A DNA stretch of 64,000 nt from Cyanoderma ruficeps (taxonomy: Eukaryota; Chordata; Aves; Passeriformes; Timaliidae), in the NCBI GenBank assembly GCA_008694505.1, contig VZDJ01004378.1, forward strand, positions 14,470,645 to 14,534,644, written 5' to 3'. This document shows, in pieces, positions 40,701 through 52,700 of this stretch. Numbering within the stretch: the stretch's first letter is position 1; the number at the start of each line of letters is the position of its first letter. A model generated the notes under the pieces. The model had not been told where the DNA came from. It saw nothing but the letters and a program-made list of their open reading frames with translations, and did no database searches. A program made the translations under genes and the position numbers.

Positions 40701-43700
40701 GTCACAAACATTTCACAGCGCTTTTTTTTTCTCCTATCTTGTACTTTTGTCTGTAGTCCCTGTATGTAAGGAGATGACTTGCTGTAATGTGTCACATCCT
40801 CGGACTAATTCTCTTCTGCTGCCATTAGATGTTCAAACACCGGCCACATCTCATACTTTTGTACAAGTTTCTCCACAGACCACTATACCTTGTCTTCCCC
40901 TTTTCTTAAGGAACTGAATGTTTTTAAGAGGAATAGACAAACTATTCAAGACTTATCACAGCCATTGCCATGTAGCAGTAACAACTCATATGATTTATTC
41001 AGTAGTTAGCATTTTCTATCTTCAAAAGTAAAAGGATGTGACCACTACCTCGCAAATATATTGTAACTACAAAACCCACTAAAAATTTTAATTCTACCTG
41101 TATTAATATTGTCACTTACTTGTATATAGAGGATGAAATGGTGACCATTTGATTTAATTGTAGTTCCTGCTCCCCTGGATAACTGAGGCAACTATCTTCA
41201 GGAAATTAGAGATAATAACTGAATTGTGGCATGTCTGGGAGAAGGAAAAATCCTTTGTGCAGACAAGAGTGGTGACACTAGAGTATCAAAGTATCTTTGG
41301 TATATTTTAGCTGGAATATGTAGGTTTTTAAAGAGTAGTTTGTGGAGTAAAAAATGATGAAATAATGATTGTTGTGGTAGCAGGTAGTTTTTGTAACAGA
41401 CTGTCTCTACTTGTATAGATGCTGCTGCTGTGTCAACTACAATTTCTGTTGGATTTGTAACTCAGCAGTTCTTTATGTGCTTTTAAAATAAAAGAGAGAA
41501 AATGGCAATGAGGCTGCTGTTCCAGCATAGTGATGTTTTTAATTGCATGCTTTTCAGCAGTGAATCATGTAGACCTACCCTCTTGGTAATATAACTTCCA
41601 TTTTTTACCTGCGCATGTAGGTGATGTATATTTGGCCATGTAATATCTAGCTACAGACAGGCTTTTCTAGTCATACGGGCTCAAAGATAATGATAATAGA
41701 GTGTCTGACTTGTTCTCATCTTGTTATAACTATGTTTCTAATATATGTCTTCTGTTGTTCCTAGATATTTGTATTCTTCTGAATGAGTTCTGTTGCAATG
41801 GCTCTAAGTAAAATAACAATACAAGTAGAATTTTTAATGATGCTTGCTTATATGTGTTAGTTTTTAGAAATATTTTTTGGAGATCTGTACTCAAGGGTTT
41901 GTACCCTTTTGGTTGCTGTCTTATTTGGTGATTCATTTACTCTCTTACTTAATGACTTAAAGGGTTTTTTTCTTGAGTTGCAATAAATCTTGAAGGATTG
42001 TATTTGGGACCTGTTTGTACTTAACATTCATTTGGGATCTTGTTTATTATTATTGTTTTTAAAAACAGTGGTATTGCTACACACTTGCCATGTTTTCAAT
42101 TTTTTAGTTTGGAGATGCTGGACAAAGTCGAGCCACCTACAATTCCTGAAGGCTATGCAATGTCAGTGGCATTTCACTGTTTGCTGGATCTTGTCCGTGG
42201 TATCACTACCATGATCGAAGGAGAGTTGGGAGAGGCAGAAACTGTCATTCAAACCACAGCAGAGCCAACTTCATTACCAGCACACTCTTCAGAGCAAGAT
42301 TTGCAGTCTGTTTCTGACCAATCGGAGAAAGAACTAGGTATTTGAAAATGCAAACACTGTATGAAATGCAACAGTTTCATGGAAAGCAGATTTTAAAATT
42401 TCATGGGGTTTTGCTTAAATTTATTGTTTCTTATTTCTATAGAAAAATTATGTATATTCATTTTCAGTTAAGCGTGGGTTTTGGATTTTTTTTAACGGAA
42501 CAGGGATTCTATTTTAAAAAACACTTGACTTGGTGTTCTGCTTTTGACTTAACGCTAAGGTCACAAGAGACAAACTGACAGACAGAAATGGAGTTATAAC
42601 CACGTTAAAAAATACATATTTCTAGTAACAGGATAAAAAGAATGGGGAAATTTGTAGCAAGATTGCAGTATATAGGGAAGGATTTCTTTAAAAGCAGAAC
42701 TGCTGTGAAGTGAGGCTTGTTTTGTGGAACATACGATGAGCCTGTATAGGGGTCTCTATGTTCAGAAAGACTTGCGTTTGAACAGTGAGTTTGCCTTGTG
42801 GCCCAGGAGGCCAAAGCAGTCCAGCTGAAGTTTGAGCCGAGGCACCTGGGCTGCCGAAAGGATGGGGTGGGAAGTGAGGGCTTCGTCCCGGGCGCCGCCT
42901 CGGGAGCGGGGAGCTCTCCGTGGTGCTGCGGAGCACCGCCTCCGCCCAGGGGCTTGGCTTGGCCCACTGGAGAGGGGGAGATGTGCAGATAGGCTGGGCA
43001 GCTACCTGTTTGCTAGACCAGTATCTTTTTCCCTGTTAAATGAAAGAAACAAAAAAAGTTATGGAGAATTTTTTTACCACGGAAGAGTATTTTTACTTCC
43101 CTGCAAAATTTCAGTGAGTTTCTTGTCCCATACTTTTGCACTTCTGAATGTTTATTTTTATAGACAAAGATAAAAAATGGTTATATATACTGTGGTAAGT
43201 TGGATTTTGATGGGCTTTTTTTGACGCTGTTTAGAAAAAACATTGCTTGGTGACATTTTTTTTTGCCTTCAAAATGTTACTTTAAATGCAAGCTGTTTAA
43301 ATAATACTGGTGTGAGTGTGTTTCTGTATGCACATATACCTGGCTGTGTAAACATGCATACAAAAAAGCACATCAAAAGATGCAGTAGCAAGCGTTTTGT
43401 TTGTGATAAAATAGAGAGTTATTAAGGAAACTACTGTGTTTCTGCTAGAAAAAAGTTTATCTATTTCTTTTAAGTTAGCAGAGCTGTCTGGGAAGAAATG
43501 GTGAACGCTTGTTGGTGTGGTCTTCTGGCTGCTCTGTCCCTCCTACTTGATGCAAGGTATATGGTCTTTCATTTCTCTTGATTTTTTTAAGTTGATATTC
43601 CAAGCTATATTTTGAACTGACTTTTGATACCAGACAAATTGACAGTTGTCAACATAAGTGCTGTTCATGGCATCTGAGCAGTCAGGTTTGTGGCTTAGAC

Positions 43701-46700
43701 TGAATGAGTAAATGACACAGAAGTCTCCAGAAGTCCAACCTTTAATGTATTTCAATGCAGAACAATTAATTGCATTTTCAATGGGTTGCATTTAAACAAT
43801 TTAAATTATCTTTATTTCTTTTTACTTTGCTTACATGTTTCAACATATTGAAGTGATTCCATGTCCTGATTACTGCAAGTAAGAGACTAAGTAATGTGTT
43901 GGTACTTGTTAGTACTCTCTAATCTTGAAAGTGGAAAAGATTTTTAGTAGGAAATGACTGTAGTAAATTAATTGACTCCTTCAAAGAGCCTTTTGTAATC
44001 AAACACCATTTTCTGAAATTAGTTTTAAATATCTTCTTGTAGTTCCATTTACTATGTCACTGAGAAGTAAAGTCCAATTTTGTAGGAAGTGGTTCTGAAG
44101 AATTTTCTTGACTGTTTATGCTTGTTCTTCAATATTTATAGTGTTAATGGGTTTAAAGTATATGTTCTTATGGCTTTCAGTTTTGGTTAGCTGTCTGCTT
44201 CTGTGCTCTCTATTAATTCCTACTGAACAGTGTATATTCTTTCAGCACTGATGAAGCTGCCACTGAAAATATTCTAAAAGCAGAATTGACTATGGCTGCA
44301 CTTTGTGGAAGACTGGGTCTTGTAACTTCAAGAGATGCCTTTATCACTGCCATTTGCAAAGGATCCTTGCCTCCTCACTATGCCCTTACTGTGTTAAACA
44401 GCACAACTGCAGCTCTGTCTAGCAAATGTAAGTAAATGCATTTTTCTTAATTGTGTTTTCTCATATTTCTAAATTTTTTGTATTTCTAAACCCAGTTTTT
44501 TTTCAGTATAAGATTTCAAAGACACGCAGCTGTAGTATTTGGCTATATGAAAGTAAGTTAGAATCCTCAGACAGCACCTAGATCACCTGCTTTCCAGAGC
44601 TGGTTAATCTTGCAGCATTTGTTGACTGTCATTCTGATCAACCTAAAATTTCCTGATGATTCACATTTGACAAAATTGCAAATGCTAAGGAGATCTGTCC
44701 ACCATTGTAAAGATCTGCTAGGATATGTAATTAAGGCATTCAAAATCTGAGAAGATCTCTGGGCAACTTGGATTCTAAAGCTTTGGCTAGAACATTCTGC
44801 ATTTGTGATGTACTACAGTCTTTTCTACAATTGTGTAGTGATGGTATTATGTGTAAGTGGAAGATCCAAGTTCTGGGCTCTCTTCAGCCTACAAAAAGCT
44901 GAATTGATGCATCCCACATCTTGAGAGAATGTTGTAATTTATAATACATGTTGGTTTAGTATGGACTCTGTTTTTAACTTTGAAGGTGAATTACTACTTA
45001 CTAAGAAAAGCAACTGCCTGAAAAATATACAGGTGGTTCTAACATTAGGGTTCTTAATATAAAACAAAAATCTTACTCAGGGAACAGGGAATAGTGCCCT
45101 TACTTCAGTCCAGTGTACTAGGTAAGTGTATTATTACATTGTAAGTCTGTGAAGAAGTACACATGACTGAACTACACAGATATCTATAGAAACAAAGCAG
45201 GGAACCTCAGTTATTTTATGTAGGTTGCTCTTCTTTTTACAAGTGAGTTATAAAATGGGTGTCCTGAAGTCCCATATTGGAAAAATATCATGATACAGCA
45301 TCGATGACACCATTATTTTGTGGTACAATGTGCACTGGTACAATGGCAGCACACAGTGATACCATTTGCACACAATTACTACCAAAAACTGAGTTGAGAC
45401 AGTCTAATGCTCGTACCTTAAGCATAAATATTTCAGTCTTGACATAAAATATATAAATGTTATTTCAAGCAATATCTAATAGTTAGAAACAGGGAGTAAT
45501 TGCTGGATCTTTAACTCTCCAGGCCAATGACACTGCAATCCAAATATAACTAAAAGTCTCAAAGTGAGGTATATTTAAAGCTAATACTGTAAAAAAAATT
45601 TTCTGGAGTCTGTTTGCCAGAAGGTGGTATGTAAGTATGTAAGTACTGGATTTTAAATTTAGATTTTTTCCTTGTCTTTTCAATTTTCCTCCAGCATATT
45701 CCATTCAGGGACAGAATGTTCAAATGATTAGTCCCTCAAGTGAGTCTCACCAGCAAGTTGTAGCAGTAGGGCAACCCTTAGCTCTTCAGCCACAGGGAAC
45801 AGTTATGGTAAGTACAACTTGTAAGTGAACTTACTTTGCTTAACTATTTCTTCCTGCATCTCACCGTGTCTCAAAACCAGGCTACAGATGCACAGCATTC
45901 TTACAAATAATGGTCAGCTGAACTATGGTCCTAAGGCTTTAATTTGGAACAGCCCTGGACAGTAAAGTTATCTAATTGCAAAGAAGTCCTGTTCTTGGTT
46001 TTTTCTGACTTTTAGCTCAGAAGTTCTTATCCATTCTATTTGGAAAACTCTGGATCCCAGCTGTATTATGTGCCTATGTGTGAAGGTTCACTTAAGATAT
46101 ACTGATTTTGTGGAGATGATGCAATTAAGCTGGAGTACTTGAAAGTATGTCTAATAATTATGTGAAACTGGGAGGAGAGGGCAGTGATCAAATCATAGAA
46201 TCACAGAATGGTTTGGGATCATCTCATTGCAACCCACTGGCCATGTGCAGGGCCACTTCCACTAGCCCAGGTTGCTCAGAGTCCCATCCAGCCTGGCCTT
46301 GAACACTGCCAGGGATGGGGCTCTACTTCCCCGGGCAATCTGTTCCAGTGCCTCACCAACCTCACAGTAAAAGCTTCTTTCCTAATACCAAATGTTCTCT
46401 TTCAATTTGAACCCATTCCTTCTTGTTGTATCACTGTGTGTTCTTGTAAATCGTCTTGCCCTGTTTTTCCTGAAAGTTCCCTTCAAGGTCTGGAAGGCTG
46501 CAATTATGTCATCCCTAAGCCTTCTCTTTTCCAGGCTGAGCAATCCCAGTTCCCTTAGCCTATCCTCATAGGAAGAGTGTTCCACCCCTCTAAACATCTT
46601 GGTGGCCCTCCAGCAGATCGATGTCCTTCCAGTGTTGGGGACCTCAGAGCTGGATGCAGCACTCAAGTGCTCATATTCAGCCTCACCAAGATAAGACTGG

Positions 46701-49700
46701 GAGAAGGAGACATACTGAACTACTTCACTAAAAAAATATATTTCACTAGTGCAAACAAAACTTGATTTTAAAGCACTTCAGTAAAAATTTGAAGTTTGAT
46801 AGAAACACTATCATTGTGGAATGATAAAAATTGGATGGCTGTTTGATTGTTGTCTTTTTTTTGTAGCTCACATCAAAAAATATCCAGTGTATGAGGACAT
46901 TACTCAACTTAGCGCACTTCCATGGAGCTGTTCTTGGTACATCATGGCAACTTGTCCTGGCTACTCTTCAGGTAATATTTCCCTCACAGGAAATGCCTTA
47001 TGCCTTGGTGTTATGTCTTGGTGTTTTGCTATAATTTGGTTTTCAGTTGCTCAGTGAGCAATAGAAGAAGCTTTGAGTCTTCTCATTGTGTGCTGTGGAT
47101 TGCCTTGAATAAGTACTGTAGCATTTCTTTTGACTTCTGTTTGGCTGGAAGGTTGGTGGTTAGCTTGAGTACAATGCTAATTTCTTCTCTGTCTGAAAAA
47201 TGATCCTTTTGCATTTTTCAGCATCTTGTGTGGATTCTGGGACTGAAGCCTAGTGTTGGGGGTGCATTAAAACCTGGAAGAGCTGTGGAAGGGCCAAGCA
47301 CAGTAAGCATGATTGTTTTTCAGTTAATGATTATATAGTATTTTATATTATAATCTGTAATACTTATTTCTGTCTTTTTTTCAAGGTTCTGACTACAGCA
47401 GTTATGACTGATCTGCCGTCTATATCCAGCATGATTTCTAAACTTTTTGAAAACTCACAGTAAGAGACCTTATCTTGTAATTAAAATAATATGTGTATAT
47501 CAACCTTGACAGTGTTTTGATAGCTGTTATTTTTCAGGTACCTTGATGATGTGTCTTTACATCACTTAATAAATGCCCTTTGCTCCTTGTCTCTGGAAGC
47601 CATGGATATGGCCTATGGAAACAATAAGGTATAAAAAGAGTTGTTGTGGGGTTTTTTTAGATGTTTTTATGAAACAGGCAGAAGACTTGTACATTTATCC
47701 TTTAAGCTGTTTCTAATACTTAAACTAGTAACACCTTTGATGCTCTAGATTAAAAAATAAAACATGAACCAGAGAATGTCTTGTTTTAATGGTTCATACA
47801 GTTACTAGATTCTCTGAACATTCTCACTGTGTTGCTCTGCTTTTTGTTTGTTAAGGAATGTTTTGTGAGTGTTTCCATTAGTAAGATTGTGGGTGGATGA
47901 AACCTTTAAAAGCCCTTGTAATTTCAGAGGTTAGGGATGCTGAGTAGCACAGTATGTGCTGTGAGATGCTCATTTTCATTTCAATTTTTTCTTACCATGT
48001 ACTTCAGAGAAAGCCTGACAATTAGGTATTTAAAAACCTGACAAGTTATATTTACTTGGGAAAACCATAGTTAGCATTCATGTCAGCTTCCGTAAATGAC
48101 CTTTAGCCCAGAAAGGTTGAAGACCCTGTGATTGGGTAAGATTGAATATATATTCTCCTAGTCATAATCTTATCCCAGAGGAGAGTTTCTGAAAGCTTAT
48201 CCTTAATCTGTTACACTGGAGATAGTGAAGGCAGCAAACACATTTATTACTGCAACAGAGAATGAATTTAATAAGCTAAGTTTGTGTTTAAAATCAGTTG
48301 AAAATTAGAGTAAGAAATCAGCAGAAATTGGAAGAGAGAATGATTTCAGTGCAACAGTCATTTTGACTATATGTTAATTTTAAAAAAAGTAAAATTGAAT
48401 GAAGCTTATCATAAATATTTGCAGATATATTTGATCAATGGGGAATTTATCATATTTCTGCCGAGCTTTTATGAAGCAATGAAAGATAAGGAATTGGGGC
48501 ATTGTGAAATGAAATATTCCATATTTTTTTCACATATAATTTTAAGTTGAAAGGGGAAAAGGCTGTTTGGCAGCTAAAGATGTTGCAGCGCTGGTTGGAG
48601 GGAGGGCTGTGCCAAGGCGGGGTTTGGCAGGACCGTCGGTGCTGTGGTTTTTGTCACGCTGCTGCCCCCCTGTGGCCGCTCCTGCCGCGCTGCGCTTGTC
48701 GCGGGAGCTTCCCCGCCTTGGCGGCTGTGCAACGAGCTGTGCCTCAGCTTGGAAATTATCCACGAGCAAAATGCTCTTGCCTTACCGCAGTTACCTCAAA
48801 GTCATGTGTTCAAATTCCATTTTATTAAGGAACCATCACTTTTTGCTGTTGCTAAATTACTGGAAACGGGACTAGTTAACATGCGCAGGATTGAGATTCT
48901 TTGGAGACCTCTGACCGGTCATCTTCTGGAGGTAACTAATGGCTTTTATCACTTATGCTAGAATTTACTTTGTACTAATGAAGATCTTCTGGAAATATGT
49001 TTTTAAGGTGTAATTTAAAAGAAATTTCTAAATTGTAATTAAATATTTTGATTTAAGCAGTTTATTGTTGCAATTTGAATGCATTATGGTTTGAATTTAA
49101 AATTGAAATTTTATATTTGAATTACAATATTTTAATATCTCCTGATAACTTTTTCTTTATGGTGCTGTCAGTCTTTATATGTTTTTGTCACAGCAGTATT
49201 TAAAAAGATCAGGTAATTATACTACATATATTTGTTCTTATTAAGGTAGTGCCAACATGTTTTACTGTTTCACACAGTACAAGTATCTAGGAAGATTCTG
49301 AATCTTCCTAGAATTGACACCAGGAGATTTACTAAGAAAGGGTTGTTTGGTTTTTTTTTTTAATATTTAAGCTGACCTCTGAATGCTGTCTTTAGAGAAT
49401 ACTGTTCAAGTATAAAAATGTCATAATCCTAGTGCAATTTCTTTCATATTTTAACTTCAACACGAAAAATATACTTTATGAAGGAAAAAACCTTACATTT
49501 TGAATTGAAAACTAAAAACAGGTGATTGAATGTAACTTTACTTTTAATTCTCCACACAATTAGGAGAATTTAATATATAGGAGAATAAAACGTAAGGACA
49601 GGGTTTGTTTTAGGGTGGGTAAAAGAGAAGGCGTTTCTTCCTCATGATTCAGAATGTATCAGACACTTCCTTCGCACCAGTGCATTGTTTCAATCAATAT

Positions 49701-52700
49701 CAAGGATTGGCCACATCTATTCATGGAACTTATATATTGGTTTATCAAGGAGAAAAAAAATGGATACTTCTGGCTTAAAAGACTTAAAGCACAGGCATCT
49801 CTTTCCCTTGTTTATTTTTTGCCCTACAAGACAGTAAGGTTTACCATCCGCATCTTGAGACTGTTTTCATCTAGGGAGCAGTCTGTTTCGGTTTATTACC
49901 CATGCATTGTGGGTCATCTGCCACTGTTTTGTAGGAAATACAGAGTCTTTCATTTGCCTTCAAAGTACTGCCTTCTTTCATTTTAAACCTAAGTTGTTGA
50001 GGTACAATAAGGAAGGAGAAAACATCAACTATAATTCAGTTAAACACAACCTGAGGGAATAGCTTGTTCCCTGGTTCTGGAACTGGTTATCTGCGCAGAA
50101 TCAGTGCATGAAATACTTCAAATTATCTCTTTTTTTTTAATATAGTTTTAAAAATGTAAGTAAATCAGCAGAGTGGCTGTTTCTTGTCTGCATTTTTAAA
50201 CATCAGGCTATCTTTTTTACATTGTTCTCGTTTTCAGTTTGGCTGGTGGTTGGTAAGAGAATGGTCCACCAATAAAAGGCCAATAAATAATCAGCCTTCT
50301 TTATGATACTGCCTTGGACTTGACTCTGGGTTTTCACACCATTAGAGCTAGGGATGGAAGGGTGGGTGGGAATAATTACATAGCGATCAATGAAACTGTA
50401 CACTTCCCGGATTTGTTTGAAGGTAATGTATTAGATACAGGACAGTTCATGCTAGCTATCTAAGAAATGAATGTGCACAATGTTTTAAATTTTTATATTC
50501 TGAAAAAAGCAATTAGCAAAGTTGTTAGGTTTAGAGAATTTAGAGACAAAGAGAAATTAAGGGATGCATTTTAAACTCAAGTTTAAAGATGTTTAAACTT
50601 GCTTTATTTTAAAAACTTGACTTGCTTTGTCAAGTTTTTAAAATAATGGAGTGCGAGGTTTATTTTATCTTCAATATATAGTTACTTTTTGTATTTGAGA
50701 GTATAGAAGACACTTTGTTGGCTACTGTCATGTTCTTCACTTGATTATGTTAAGCAGTGTGATAAAACTTCCAGTTTTGTAGCTTTAGGTTAAGTTGAAC
50801 CTGAGAGTCTTAGGCATTTATTGCAGGGTTGTTTGCTGGTTTTTAATTAATCATTATCAGAATTAGCAGTTAGTTTATTAATTTGGGAAAATTTATTTAC
50901 TTGTATTATATTTGTAATTTTCATTATGTTTCCTTCTGTGTCTTTCACTGCTTCCTGTTGCTTCCTTATTCAGAAGGTATGTCTATCCAAAAGATAAATT
51001 TCTTTTTTCACTATGAAGCCAAATTTTATCATGTAGAGATTTATTGTATCATTCTTATACTATTGTATGTACATTTTAATATAATTAAAATATCAGTTTT
51101 TAAGGTATTATATATGTTGGTTAAGTAAAAGTGACTTTAAACAAAACATTGCTGCGTTTTCAGGTGTGTCAGCATCCCAACTCCAGAATGAGAGAATGGG
51201 GAGCAGAAGCTTTAACTTCTCTCATTAAAGCAGGACTGACATTCAGACATGATCCTCCATTGTCTCAAAATCAGGTAAAGTAAGTTTAAGAACAGATGGT
51301 TTTCGCCTTCATTCATAAAACAGCTTTACTATTGAGTATATGAAGTCTGTAGCTGTAACATATTACATCAGATGTAACTATTGTGAACCACCACATGCAT
51401 TCTAATAAACTATCCTCTTTTGTTTTTCAAATACCTAACAAAGAGTGATCCTTGCATATCATGTCCATTTCTTACAACAACTTACGGGTCACTCTCATGA
51501 GTGCAGAACAATTCCAGAATGTTTAGAAGTATACATGTGATGCTGTGGCAGGTAAAAAATGTGTTGCCTAACCTTCTGAATTACAGCTCTTCAATCCATG
51601 ATTAATTGTCCTGGTTTAGGACAACCTAGGGGAGAACCTCCAGACGGAACCCCCTAGAAAACAAACCTCCACCACCCCTCCCCCCAACCCAGGGTTTGGG
51701 AAGGAATTCCTCGGAGGAAAAGTGGAAAAAACCTGTTTATTGACCAANACATAACAAACAGGAAAGACAAAGTCACACGATTGGGATATTTGGAAGAGAG
51801 GGCATCGTCAACCCAAGACATTAATAAAACATTCTAATATATTTACTGAGACTCATTGGATATTTTTTCCAAGCTCTCTTGAGTAGGAATCTGAATGTAG
51901 CCTGCTGAGTGAGCATAAAGTTGCATGACACTTTTTATGCAAATGTAGCAGCATCTGTAGCTGCTTCCTGAGGAACCTGGAGAACAGGAAGCCAGGAAGG
52001 TAGATTTTCTGCAAAGACCCTTTATGGTCTGAATTTGAGCATTTAGTGAGTGAGCTACTGAATTAATTCAATGAATCTTTAATTCGTACTGTATGTTTTC
52101 ACTTATACATAAGTGAAAGAATCAGTTAAATGTTATCATCCTTAATATGCTTTACTGTTTACTTTTAGAGACTGCAGTTGCTTTTATTGAATCCACTAAA
52201 GGAGCTGTCCACCATTAGTCATCCTGATATCAGGATCAAGCAGTTGGAGTGTGTGCTACAGATTTTACAGAGTCAGGGTGACAGCTTAGGACCTGGTTGG
52301 CCATTGGTGCTTGGAGTCATGGGGGCAATCCAAAGTGATCAGGGGTAAGTGGTGGAAATAAAATTTTAAACTCATGTAAGTTAAGAACAGTAGAAAAAAA
52401 TCTGCTTATATTTTTGTATTTTAATAGCCACTTCAACAATCACAGTTTCATTGTAATGTTTTGGTTGTGAAAAATTTTACTCAACAAAAATATACTTTTT
52501 AATTCTTCTTGAAACACGCTTTATTTTACTGAATTAATTTTCCAAAAAGCCAGAATATTATTCCACTCCACATTCTCTTGTAGACAGCATGCAGTATACA
52601 CTGAGGAGTACTTAGTGTGCCATTTCATTTGATCTTGACCTTCTGGTGGACACATCTCTGGTGCTTGCTGTTACTTCTGTGTGAATCAGCTGTTGCTCAC

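Larger units (their letters stand above)
48932..51163 (+). other. MON2: MON2 intron 20 (2.2 kb)
   Basis: Very AT-rich. It contains a perfect 12-base inverted repeat (49286-49312) and two adjacent perfect hairpins (50578-50601 and 50604-50646). No transposon family recognised. Confidence 0.8.

Noticed and set aside
46208..46558. Plus-strand frame of 116 codons
   Set aside because: It is the antisense reading of the CR1 3' end.
46382..46666. Minus-strand frame of 94 codons as a host gene
   Set aside because: It is the C-terminal end of CR1 ORF2 inside a LINE fragment, not a host gene.
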